Part shown: piece after piece, positions 1-6,096 of the stretch
Position numbering within the stretch: position 1 is the first letter of the stretch
Layout of the letters: each line of letters starts with the position of its first letter
DNA from: an uncultured Clostridium sp.
GTDB taxonomy: Bacteria; Bacillota; Clostridia; Lachnospirales; Lachnospiraceae
Reading direction: 5' to 3'
Assembly: GCF_900547735.1 (NCBI RefSeq)
Contig: NZ_URHZ01000125.1
Location: 1 to 9,496 of the forward strand
Length of the DNA stretch: 9,496 nucleotides
The notes under the pieces: model-generated
What the model was told of the DNA's origin: nothing
Seen by the model: the letters and a program-made list of their open reading frames with translations, nothing else
Database searches by the model: none
Made by a program: the position numbers and the translations under genes

Positions 1-80
1 TTTCTGCCCGGATTCCCCACCCGCGACAACCTACAGCCCGGGACTGAAGACTCATAACCTCCCCCATCCGTCTCCCCCAG
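1..80. repeat. Left arm of a long imperfect inverted repeat
   Basis: This gene-free stretch is matched, in reverse complement, by sequence at the far end of the window. The best block is 22 identical bases at 38-59 (containing GACTGAAGACTCATAACC), paired with 9376-9397. A second block, GGATTCCCC at 10-18, pairs with 9415-9423 at nearly the same distance (19 versus 17 bases between blocks). CCTACA lies between the blocks in both arms. Inward of the 22-mer both arms turn C-rich on this reading, and TCCCCC(A/G)TCCG then TCTC can be aligned if the right arm carries about 10 extra bases. The arm probably continues upstream of base 1. There is no coding potential and no transposase nearby, so it looks like a dispersed intergenic repeat rather than the end of a mobile element. 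The repeat is seen directly; its genome-wide copy number is unknown. Confidence 0.8.
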
Positions 81-111
81 GCCCTCATTTCTAACAAAAT
101 CCACTTTTTGC

Positions 112-140
112 TTGCATATCCCTCCCCATTGCGATAAAAT
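112..140 (+). promoter_or_regulatory. Predicted sigmaA-type promoter for nrdR operon
   Basis: TTGCAT at 112-117 and TAAAAT at 135-140 are separated by 17 bases, the usual sigmaA spacing. Transcription would start near 147, inside the palindrome at 143-158. It is the only good promoter match between the left repeat arm and nrdR, so it probably drives nrdR, the yqeG-type gene and the aroE-aroK fusion together. TTGCTT at 108-113 is a weaker alternative -35 element. This rests on consensus matching only. Confidence 0.6.
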
Positions 141-142
141 AA

Positions 143-158
143 ACACAATTATTTGTGT
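143..158. promoter_or_regulatory. Candidate NrdR box (autoregulatory operator)
   Basis: The 16-base sequence ACACAATTATTTGTGT is an inverted repeat with perfect 6-base arms (ACACAA and TTGTGT) around TTAT. The published NrdR-box consensus is acaCwAtATaTwGwgt. By eye it agrees at 13 of 16 positions, including all of both outer half-sites, with mismatches only in the central three bases. It lies just downstream of the predicted -10 box and directly upstream of the nrdR ribosome site, where a bound repressor would block initiation. NrdR boxes usually occur as pairs; I see no second copy about 30 bases to either side. Autoregulation is an inference. Confidence 0.6.
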
Positions 159-159
159 C

Positions 160-165
160 AGGAGG
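160..165 (+). promoter_or_regulatory. Ribosome binding site that sets the nrdR start
   Basis: AGGAGG at 160-165 sits 8 bases before TTG at 174. This favours a protein beginning MKCPFC, the normal NrdR N-terminus. The further in-frame TTG at 153 lies upstream of this site and inside the palindrome, so it is unlikely to be used. Confidence 0.85.
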
Positions 166-173
166 AAAAACAA

Positions 174-647
174 TTGAAATGCCCATTTTGCAATGCAGCA
201 GACACGAAGGTGATCGATTCCCGCCCTGCTGATGATAACAGCTCGATCCGTCGCCGCCGGCAGTGCGAGACGTGCGGCAAACGGTTTACCACCTATGAAA
301 AGCTTGAGACGATTCCGTTAATGGTAATCAAGAAAGACAATACGAGGGAAGTATATGATCGCGCCAAGATTGAGGCCGGTGTACTCCATTCCTGCCACAA
401 GAGGCCGGTATCCCCGCAGCAGATCGTTTCTCTGATCGATGCGATTGAGAATAAGATTTTTAATATGGAAGAAAAGGAGATCAGTACATCCGCCATCGGT
501 GAGCTCGTGATGGACAAGCTGAAAGATTTAGATGAGGTTGCATATGTCAGATTTGCCTCCGTTTACCGGGAATTTAAGGATGTCAACACATTTATGGAAG
601 AGCTTGGAAAGCTTCTCCAGAATAAACCGGACGGAAGGATAGTCTGA
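174..647 (+). CDS. nrdR: Transcriptional repressor NrdR
   Basis: NrdR is a cytoplasmic zinc-finger/ATP-cone repressor of ribonucleotide reductase genes; it senses adenine nucleotides (family knowledge). The 157-residue product has the usual family length. Residues 3-34 form the zinc ribbon, with ligand pairs Cys3/Cys6 and Cys31/Cys34, preceded by the basic run RRRR at 26-29 and followed by GKRFTTYE. Residues about 49-139 form the ATP-cone, starting LMVIKKDNTRE; here Asn56 stands where many homologues have Gly. The start is TTG 174, chosen because of AGGAGG at 160-165 and the conserved MKCPFC beginning. Its stop codon shares one base with the next gene's ATG (TGATG), so translation is probably coupled. 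No ribonucleotide reductase gene is in the window, so its targets lie elsewhere. The palindrome at 143-158 suggests it also represses itself. The family assignment is very secure. Confidence 0.97.
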   Translation: MKCPFCNAADTKVIDSRPADDNSSIRRRRQCETCGKRFTTYEKLETIPLMVIKKDNTREVYDRAKIEAGVLHSCHKRPVSPQQIVSLIDAIENKIFNMEEKEISTSAIGELVMDKLKDLDEVAYVRFASVYREFKDVNTFMEELGKLLQNKPDGRIV

Positions 648-1204
648 TGTTTAATGCATTTTACCCAAAAGAGTATGTGGATTCGGCCTACGTCATCCCT
701 TATGAGGATTTCTATGAAAAGGGAATCAGAGGCGTTATTTTCGATATTGACAATACCCTGGTACCGCACGGGGCCCCGGCTGATGAGAGGGCCGTGGCCC
801 TTTTTCAAAGACTTCGGAAGATGGGGATGGAAACCTGCCTGATGTCCAATAATAAGAAGCCCAGGGTGTCGTCCTTTGCATCCCAGGTCGGGTCGCGCTA
901 TCTCTATAAGGCGGGAAAACCCGGAATGAAGGGATATAAAAAGGCAATGGAACTGATGAAGACGGACAGAGCGTCTACGCTTTTTGTCGGTGATCAGCTT
1001 TTTACGGATGTCTACGGCGCCAACCGTCTCGGGATTTACGGGATACTGGTCAAACCGATTCATCCGAAAGAAGAGATTCAGATTGTCATAAAGCGCCGTC
1101 TGGAATGGATTGTGCTTTATTTTTACAATAGAGACAAAAGAAAGACAGAGAAAAAAGAAAAATTCAGAAGAGGAAGAGATAGTGAGTATGGACGGAAAAA
1201 CTAG
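647..1204 (+). CDS. YqeG family HAD-IIIA-type phosphatase
   Basis: This is a 185-residue HAD-superfamily protein of the YqeG group, a conserved Firmicute family of predicted phosphatases whose physiological substrate is unknown to me. Motif I is FDIDNTL at 32-38, with nucleophile Asp33 and acid/base Asp35. Motif II is the SNN at 67-69. A motif III lysine is probably Lys91 in AGKP. Motif IV is GDQLFTD at 115-121. No signal peptide or membrane segment is evident, so it should be cytoplasmic. The C-terminus carries a strongly basic tail, roughly residues 160-185, that makes it a little longer than typical homologues; this tail overlaps the next gene. GGAAGGATAG (633-642) supplies a ribosome site and the ATG overlaps the nrdR stop by one base. 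In other Firmicutes yqeG also lies next to aroE, which supports the assignment. The family is secure, the function is not. Confidence 0.93.
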   Translation: MFNAFYPKEYVDSAYVIPYEDFYEKGIRGVIFDIDNTLVPHGAPADERAVALFQRLRKMGMETCLMSNNKKPRVSSFASQVGSRYLYKAGKPGMKGYKKAMELMKTDRASTLFVGDQLFTDVYGANRLGIYGILVKPIHPKEEIQIVIKRRLEWIVLYFYNRDKRKTEKKEKFRRGRDSEYGRKN

Positions 1205-2615
1205 AGTATGCGGAATTATAGCCAACCCGGTGGAGCACAGCATGTCTCCGCTGCTGCAGAATCTTTATGCAAAGAGGACTGGAGTGAATCTGGCATATGT
1301 TCCGTATAAGGTGAAGGAAGAAAAGCTTGAACAGGCGGTGGAGGGTGCGTATGCCCTGAATATTCTGGGGCTGAATGTAACGGTCCCCCACAAGCAGACT
1401 GTTATGAAATATCTGAAGGAAATTGATGAGACTGCCGCGGATATCGGCGCCGTCAACACACTGGTGCGGATGGACGGCGGATATAAAGGGTATAATACCG
1501 ATGTTCCCGGACTTTTACGTTCCGTGAGAGAAGAAGGAATTGTAATCAAAGACAGGGCCTGTATCCTGATCGGCGCGGGCGGCGCGGGCAAGGCCGCCGC
1601 CTATATGATGGCCAAGGAGGGCGCTTCCGTCATTTATCTGCTGAACCGGAGCCAGGAGAAGGCAAGAGCGCTGACGGACTGGGTCAATCGACTGGTGGGC
1701 AGGGATGTGGTTAAGCCGCTTCCTCTGGCGGACCACGGCAAAATTCCCGACGGCAAATATTTTACCGTCCAGTCGACCAGCGTGGGAATGCATCCGAATG
1801 TCGGAGTGGCTCCTATCGAAGATCCTGCTTTCTATCAGAAAGTAGGGGAAGCGGTCGATGTGATTTATACACCGGCGAAGACAAGGTTCATGGAGCATGT
1901 GGAGGCGGCCGGCGGCCGTGCAATCAACGGACTGAACATGCTGCTTTATCAGGGAGTGATCTCCTATGAACTGTGGAACCCGGGCGTAAAGGTGGACGAG
2001 GAGACGATCTCCGAAGCCAGAACGACGATAGAAGAGCGTCTGGCTGCCAGCCGGAAAGCCGCGGCATGGAAGGCAAATCTTATTCTCATCGGATTTATGG
2101 GCGCAGGCAAGACCTGCGTCGGCGAAGCATACGCAAAGAAACACGGACTTACCATGGTGGATACGGACTATCTGATTAGGGAAGAAGCCGGAACCAGCAT
2201 TTCCGATATATTTGCCGAGAGAGGCGAGGAGGCCTTCCGCCAGATGGAGACGGAGCTTCTGAAAAAGCTGGTGGCAAACAGGGAAAACAAAAGTGAGAGG
2301 ATGATTCTGTCCGTAGGCGGCGGACTTCCCCTTCGCAAGGAGAACAGAGAGCTCCTGAAAAAACTGGGACGCGTCGTATACCTGCGTGTAACGGCCGATA
2401 CGGTTTTAAAAAGACTTAAGGGCGACACCACCAGACCGCTCCTTCAGGGCAGCGATGTGAGGGAGAATGTGGAGGTGCTGATTGAAAAGCGCAACCCTAT
2501 CTATGAGGAAAGTTCCCATCAGTCGCTGGAGGTTGACGGAATCGATATCCCCGAGGTGGTAAAGGCGATTGAAAAACTGGAAAAAGAGACGCCGGTCTAT
2601 GACGGCAAGCAGTAA
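1188..2615 (+). CDS. Bifunctional shikimate dehydrogenase / shikimate kinase (AroE-AroK fusion)
   Basis: This single 475-residue chain would catalyse two consecutive steps to chorismate: 3-dehydroshikimate to shikimate (NADPH), then shikimate to shikimate 3-phosphate (ATP). Residues 1 to about 287 are AroE. They include the shikimate-binding HSMSP (17-21), NVTVPHK with catalytic Lys69, NTD with catalytic Asp105, the dinucleotide loop GAGGAGKA (129-136), NRS (153-155) and a C-terminal NGLNMLLYQG. After a short Ala/Lys linker, residues about 298-465 are AroK. They show the Walker A GFMGAGKT (302-309), DTD (325-327), the GGG shikimate site (377-379) and lid Arg416 in TRPLL. Both halves keep their key residues, so both should be active. 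The length is close to the sum of the two separate enzymes. The reading frame is open further upstream, but ATG 1188 follows AGGAAGAG (1171-1178) and gives the normal AroE beginning. It overlaps the preceding gene by 17 bases, indicating one operon. No aroQ or other shikimate gene is present. Confidence 0.95.
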   Translation: MDGKTRVCGIIANPVEHSMSPLLQNLYAKRTGVNLAYVPYKVKEEKLEQAVEGAYALNILGLNVTVPHKQTVMKYLKEIDETAADIGAVNTLVRMDGGYKGYNTDVPGLLRSVREEGIVIKDRACILIGAGGAGKAAAYMMAKEGASVIYLLNRSQEKARALTDWVNRLVGRDVVKPLPLADHGKIPDGKYFTVQSTSVGMHPNVGVAPIEDPAFYQKVGEAVDVIYTPAKTRFMEHVEAAGGRAINGLNMLLYQGVISYELWNPGVKVDEETISEARTTIEERLAASRKAAAWKANLILIGFMGAGKTCVGEAYAKKHGLTMVDTDYLIREEAGTSISDIFAERGEEAFRQMETELLKKLVANRENKSERMILSVGGGLPLRKENRELLKKLGRVVYLRVTADTVLKRLKGDTTRPLLQGSDVRENVEVLIEKRNPIYEESSHQSLEVDGIDIPEVVKAIEKLEKETPVYDGKQ

Positions 2616-2626
2616 GACCGGTTTTT
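2592..2626 (+). terminator. Probable intrinsic terminator ending the nrdR operon
   Basis: CCGGTCT (2592-2598) pairs with AGACCGG (2615-2621) across a 16-base loop, followed by TTTTT (2622-2626). The left arm lies inside the last codons of the aroE-aroK fusion. An alternative perfect hairpin, CCGGTT (2618-2623) with AACCGG (2627-2632) over a 3-base loop, uses the same bases and would disrupt it. The stem is only 7 bp, so termination may be partial. Confidence 0.45.
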
Positions 2627-2682
2627 AACCGGCAGCCGGAACAGGGATCACGGTGAATTAGACGCGATTCGTCAAAAAGTAG

Positions 2683-2711
2683 TTGAAAAACAGGGTATTA
2701 TAGTATAAAAT
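2683..2711 (+). promoter_or_regulatory. Predicted sigmaA-type promoter for efp
   Basis: TTGAAA at 2683-2688 and TAAAAT at 2706-2711 are 17 bases apart. TATAAA at 2704-2709 is an alternative -10 with 15-base spacing. The surrounding 50 bases are markedly A/T-rich compared with the neighbouring genes. The rest of the 134-base gap (2616-2749) shows only the hairpins near its left end and the efp ribosome site. Confidence 0.6.
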
Positions 2712-2749
2712 AAAAAAGATTAAGAGAATTTCAAGGAGGAGTATCATTT

Positions 2750-3307
2750 ATGATATCAGCGGGCGATTTTAGAAACGGTATCACACTGGAAATTGAAGGT
2801 AACGTTTTTCAGATTATGGAATTTCAGCATGTAAAACCTGGAAAGGGTGCTGCATTCGTTAGAACAAAGATTAGAAATGTAATGAGCGGCGGCGTTGTGG
2901 AGAGAACGTTCAGGCCAACTGAGAAGTTCCCGGCAGCCAGAATCGACAGAGTGGACATGCAGTATTTATATGCCGACGGCGATCTGTTTCATTTCATGGA
3001 CGTAAATAGCTATGAGCAGGTAGCGTTAAATGAAGAGACGATTGGCGATGCTCTGAAATTTGTCAAAGAGAATGAGATGTGCAAGGTTTGTTCCTACAAT
3101 GGCAAAGTATTTTCTGTAGAACCTCCGCTATTTGTAGAACTGGAAATTACGGATACAGAGCCCGGATTCAAGGGCGACACGGCTCAGGGAGCTACGAAAC
3201 CGGCTGTTGTTGAGACAGGAGCTACCGTTTACGTTCCGTTATTTGTAGATCAGGGAGACAAAATCAAGATTGATACACGTACGGGTGAGTATCTGTCCAG
3301 AGTTTAA
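2750..3307 (+). CDS. efp: Translation elongation factor P
   Basis: EF-P binds the ribosome between the P and E sites and rescues stalling on consecutive prolines. The product is 185 residues, the standard length. The N-terminal KOW-like domain carries the tip loop KPGKGAAF (29-36), so the modifiable residue is Lys32. Two OB-fold domains follow, from about 66 and about 130, and the C-terminal signature region includes GDKIKIDTRTGEY. The PGKG tip and GAAFVRTK context resemble Bacillus EF-P, whose lysine is modified by a route other than E. coli EpmA/EpmB; no modification gene is in this window. The start ATG is preceded by AGGAGG (2734-2739) with a 10-base gap, and the gene ends with tandem stops TAA TAG. 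It appears monocistronic, with its own promoter and terminator. Position after aroE/aroK genes is seen in other clostridia. Confidence 0.98.
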   Translation: MISAGDFRNGITLEIEGNVFQIMEFQHVKPGKGAAFVRTKIRNVMSGGVVERTFRPTEKFPAARIDRVDMQYLYADGDLFHFMDVNSYEQVALNEETIGDALKFVKENEMCKVCSYNGKVFSVEPPLFVELEITDTEPGFKGDTAQGATKPAVVETGATVYVPLFVDQGDKIKIDTRTGEYLSRV

Positions 3308-3342
3308 TAGAAGTTTAACTGAACGGCTACCATAAGGAAAGG

Positions 3343-3397
3343 GAGCTGCTGTAAAATATCCGGAGGAGACGAGCGAGATTTTACAGCAGTTCTTTTT
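3343..3397 (+). terminator. Strong intrinsic terminator after efp
   Basis: CTGCTGTAAAAT (3346-3357) pairs perfectly with ATTTTACAGCAG (3378-3389). Three more pairs (G-T, A-T, G-C) extend the stem to 15 bp at 3343-3345/3390-3392, followed by TTTTT (3393-3397). The 20-base loop is unusually long for a terminator and purine-rich, and contains GGAGGAG. Confidence 0.85.
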
Positions 3398-3526
3398 GAT
3401 TGATGACGGAGACCTGTGCGCAGAGCGTACAGGTTATCGCTGATTGAAGGCGGTAATCCGTTCTGAGAGCGGACGGGTCACCGTTAAGGTGAAAAGTGGG
3501 TTAAGGACAAAAGAGGAGAGGAACGG
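3398..3526 (+). other. Gene-free leader with three short hairpins before the amidase gene
   Basis: No open reading frame worth calling lies here. Three consecutive stem-loops can be drawn. The first is 3412-3420 with 3426-3434: nine pairs including one G-T, with loop CAGAG. The second is TCCGTTC with GAGCGGA around TGA, at about 3457-3473, including a G-T pair. The third is TCACC (3478-3482) with GGTGA (3488-3492) around GTTAA. AGGAGAGG (3514-3521) is the amidase ribosome site. I find no convincing sigmaA -35/-10 pair, so the downstream genes may depend on read-through past the efp terminator or on another sigma factor. It does not match any riboswitch class I can recognise by eye. Confidence 0.4.
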
Positions 3527-4219
3527 ATGGAGAAGGAGAGAAGAGAAAGCCGCCATGCAGACAACGCGAAAGAGTTGAGACGCAGGCAGTTGATCCGAAG
3601 AAGGCTCATAATCCGCTGTGCCATAGGAATTATTGCGTTTATTCTGGGAACCGGGACGGGATGGCTGTTACGGGGGACAACCATACGAAAACCGATTGAT
3701 TTGAGCGCCATCAAGGCGCCGGAGTGGATTGACCAGCAGTTTTTATCGGTGAACCCATATTCCAGGCCGGGTACGAAACTGGCGTCGGTGAATGCGATTG
3801 TCATTCACTACATCGGTAACCCGGGAACTACGGCCCAGCAGAACAGGGATTATTTTGAGAGCCTGAAGAACCAGAGCGGCAGTAATACGACATCGGTGAG
3901 CAGCAACTTTGTCATCGGGCTGGACGGTGAGATTATCCAGTGCATACCCGTTGACGAGAAATCATTCGCTTCCAATAACCGCAATTCCGATACGATTTCC
4001 ATCGAATGCTGCCATCCCGGCGAGGATGGGGAGTTTACCGAGGAGACGTATGAATCGCTGGTGAAATTGACGGCCTGGCTCTGCAAGGAGCTGGATCTGA
4101 GTTCCAAGGACGTCATCCGCCACTACGATGTGACGGGAAAAGCATGTCCGAAGAACTTTGCAGAGAATGAGGATGCCTGGAAGAAATTTAAAAAAGATGT
4201 GAAAAAAGCGATGCGATAA
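3527..4219 (+). CDS. Membrane-anchored N-acetylmuramoyl-L-alanine amidase (Amidase_2 / PGRP family)
   Basis: The enzyme is predicted to cut the bond between N-acetylmuramic acid and L-alanine in peptidoglycan, using zinc. The 230-residue protein begins with a highly basic cytoplasmic stretch (residues 1-30), then one hydrophobic segment (about 31-48, ending GTGTGWLL) without a clear cleavage site. It is therefore probably an uncleaved signal anchor with the catalytic domain outside. The Amidase_2 domain spans about 85-215. By analogy with T7 lysozyme, the zinc ligands would be His94 (IVIHYIGNP), His199 (VIRHYDVTGKACP) and Cys207, with Glu160 in SIEC as a nearby active-site acid. SSNFVIGLDGEIIQ (125-138) is the typical core strand region. 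No cell-wall-binding repeats are present. ATG 3527 follows AGGAGAGG closely. argS starts 33 bases downstream, suggesting co-transcription. The physiological role (growth, sporulation or recycling) cannot be told from the sequence. Confidence 0.93.
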   Translation: MEKERRESRHADNAKELRRRQLIRRRLIIRCAIGIIAFILGTGTGWLLRGTTIRKPIDLSAIKAPEWIDQQFLSVNPYSRPGTKLASVNAIVIHYIGNPGTTAQQNRDYFESLKNQSGSNTTSVSSNFVIGLDGEIIQCIPVDEKSFASNNRNSDTISIECCHPGEDGEFTEETYESLVKLTAWLCKELDLSSKDVIRHYDVTGKACPKNFAENEDAWKKFKKDVKKAMR

Positions 4220-4252
4220 GCAAAGGCGATATTATAGAAGGAGATTAATCCG

Positions 4253-6034
4253 ATGAAAAAGATAGTTGACCTGATCATAGAAGAATTCAAGCCGGCGTTC
4301 ACAGGCTGCGGTTACGATGAGAAGTATATCCGCGTGACCCTGTCCAACCGCCCGGATCTCTGTGAATATCAGTGTAACGGCGCTATGGCGGCAGCTAAGG
4401 CCTATAAAAAGAAACCGATTGACATTGCAAACGAGGTGGTGGAGAAGTTAAAGGACAGCCCGATGTTTTCCGAGCTGAATGCGGTAATGCCCGGCTTTAT
4501 CAACATCCGTTTGAATCCGGAATACCTGGCGGATTACGTCAACAGGATAGCCGGGGACGGGAAATACGGCCTTGAGGAGGCCGGGGAGCCTGAGACGATT
4601 ATCGTGGACTACGGCGGAGCCAATGTTGCAAAGCCGCTTCATGTCGGCCATCTGCGTGCGGCCGTTATCGGCGAGAGCATTAAACGCATCAGCCGTTATA
4701 TGGGACATAAGACCATCGGCGACGTGCATCTGGGTGACTGGGGCCTTCAGATGGGCCTGATTATTGAGGAGCTCCGCGACAGAAAACCGGAACTTCCTTA
4801 TTTTGATGAGAACTTCAAGGGAGAATACCCGGCCGAAGCGCCGTTTACCATTTCCGAGCTGGAGGATATTTATCCGGCGGCAAGCGCGAAAGCAAAGGAA
4901 AAGACGGAAGCAGGAGAGGCATTTAAGGAGAGGGCCCAGGAGGCCACCTTTAAGCTTCAGAGCGGATACGAGCCGTACCGTGCTATCTGGAGACATATCA
5001 TGAATGTTTCTCTGGCCGATTTGAAGAAGAATTATAATAACCTGAATGTCTACTTCGACCTGTGGAAAGGTGAGAGCGATGCCCAGCCCTATATTCCGGG
5101 TCTGATTGACGATTTAATTCAAAGAGGCATTGCCTATGAGAGTGAGGGAGCTCTCGTGGTGGATGTGGCGCAGGAAGGCGATACAAAGGAATATCCTCCC
5201 TGTATCGTGAGAAAGTCCGACGGAGCGGCTCTCTATGCAACCTCAGATTTAGCTACGCTCATTGAGAGGGAGAAAGATTATAAACCGGACCGCTATATCT
5301 ATGTGGTGGACAAACGCCAGGATCTTCATTTTCTCCAGGTATTCCGCGTTGCAAAGAAGGCCGGAATTGTGAAGGAAGATACAAAGATGATTTTCCTTGG
5401 TTTCGGTACGATGAACAGCAAGGAAGGCGGACCGTTTAAGACGAGAGACGGCGGAGTCATGCGTCTGGAGACCCTGATTAAGGGAATTAATGAGGAAGTC
5501 TATAAGAAGATTCAGGAAAAACAGAAGGTCCCGGAGAATGAGATGCAGCGCACCGCCGAGATCGTTGGACTTGCTGCTCTGAAATACGGGGATCTTTCAA
5601 ACCAGGCGACAAAGGATTACGTATTCGACGTAGACCGTTTCATCTCCTTTGAGGGCAACACAGGACCTCATATCCAGTATATGATCGTCCGAATCAAGTC
5701 CATCCTGGAAAAATATGCGGAGCTTAAGGGCGCCGACGCCGCGAAAGCTCCGATCCGTCCGGCCTGCTCGGTGACCGAGAAAGAACTTCAACTGGAACTG
5801 TGCCGTTTCGGTGAAGTGGTTGAAGCGGCCTTTAACGAGACGGCGCCCCACAAGATCTGCCAGTATATGTCCGATCTTGCGGATGCCTTTAACAATTTCT
5901 ATCTGGAGAACAAAATTATTGCCGAGGAAGATGCTGAAAAACAGGCTGCATTTATCAGCCTTATCACACTTACGAAAGAGGTGCTGGACACCTGTATGGA
6001 TCTTCTGGGAATGGAGTCTCCGGAACACATGTAA
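4253..6034 (+). CDS. argS: Arginyl-tRNA synthetase
   Basis: This class I aminoacyl-tRNA synthetase charges tRNA-Arg with arginine in the cytoplasm. It is 593 residues, near the upper end of the usual range. The N-terminal additional domain that contacts the tRNA covers about 1-88. The catalytic Rossmann domain has the HIGH motif as HVGH (130-133) in the typical context KPLHVGHLR, and HLGDWGLQ at about 160-167. The canonical KMSK is absent, as in many ArgRS; MNSKEGG followed by PFKTRDGG (387-401) occupies that region. GNTGPHIQY (468-476) marks the entry to the C-terminal DALR anticodon-binding domain (about 475-593). ATG 4253 follows AAGGAGA (4238-4244) at 8 bases. No T-box leader is visible in the short gap upstream, so any amino-acid control would act earlier in the transcript. 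The gene is intact. Confidence 0.98.
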   Translation: MKKIVDLIIEEFKPAFTGCGYDEKYIRVTLSNRPDLCEYQCNGAMAAAKAYKKKPIDIANEVVEKLKDSPMFSELNAVMPGFINIRLNPEYLADYVNRIAGDGKYGLEEAGEPETIIVDYGGANVAKPLHVGHLRAAVIGESIKRISRYMGHKTIGDVHLGDWGLQMGLIIEELRDRKPELPYFDENFKGEYPAEAPFTISELEDIYPAASAKAKEKTEAGEAFKERAQEATFKLQSGYEPYRAIWRHIMNVSLADLKKNYNNLNVYFDLWKGESDAQPYIPGLIDDLIQRGIAYESEGALVVDVAQEGDTKEYPPCIVRKSDGAALYATSDLATLIEREKDYKPDRYIYVVDKRQDLHFLQVFRVAKKAGIVKEDTKMIFLGFGTMNSKEGGPFKTRDGGVMRLETLIKGINEEVYKKIQEKQKVPENEMQRTAEIVGLAALKYGDLSNQATKDYVFDVDRFISFEGNTGPHIQYMIVRIKSILEKYAELKGADAAKAPIRPACSVTEKELQLELCRFGEVVEAAFNETAPHKICQYMSDLADAFNNFYLENKIIAEEDAEKQAAFISLITLTKEVLDTCMDLLGMESPEHM

Positions 6035-6043
6035 TATGCTTTT

Positions 6044-6075
6044 ACAGGCGGCTGTCCACTGAGGAAGCCGCCTGT
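6044..6075 (+). terminator. GC-rich hairpin between argS and the SNF2 gene
   Basis: ACAGGCGGCT (6044-6053) pairs perfectly with AGCCGCCTGT (6066-6075) around a 12-base loop. What follows is CTATCTATT rather than a run of T, so it may terminate only partly, or mainly protect the 3' end of the argS message. No separate promoter for the next gene is evident in the 62-base gap, so some read-through is likely. Confidence 0.5.
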
Positions 6076-6096
6076 CTATCTATTGGAGGGGTCATT

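Noticed and set aside
153..173. Longer nrdR start at TTG 153
   Set aside because: It precedes the AGGAGG ribosome site, lies inside the palindrome, and adds seven residues not seen in the NrdR family, which begins M-K/R-CPFC.
1110..1187. Upstream starts for the AroE-AroK fusion (TTG 1110 or GTG 1182)
   Set aside because: TTG 1110 would add 26 mostly charged residues that come from reading over the previous gene's tail. GTG 1182 is only 3 bases from the ribosome site. ATG 1188 gives the normal AroE N-terminus.
563..1243. 226-residue open frame on the - strand
   Set aside because: It lies antisense to nrdR and the YqeG-type gene, has no ribosome site or recognisable domain, and is explained as a shadow of the + strand genes.
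1515..2144. 209-residue open frame on the - strand within aroE-aroK
   Set aside because: It is antisense to strongly conserved catalytic motifs and has no family resemblance.
3398..3526. Known riboswitch or T-box upstream of the amidase/argS genes
   Set aside because: I could not match the conserved core of any class I know, and there is no terminator/antiterminator pair with a T-box sequence.
5411..5455. Missing KMSK motif in ArgRS as a sign of a defective enzyme
   Set aside because: Many functional arginyl-tRNA synthetases lack canonical KMSK. The HVGH motif, the GNTGP signature and full length are present.
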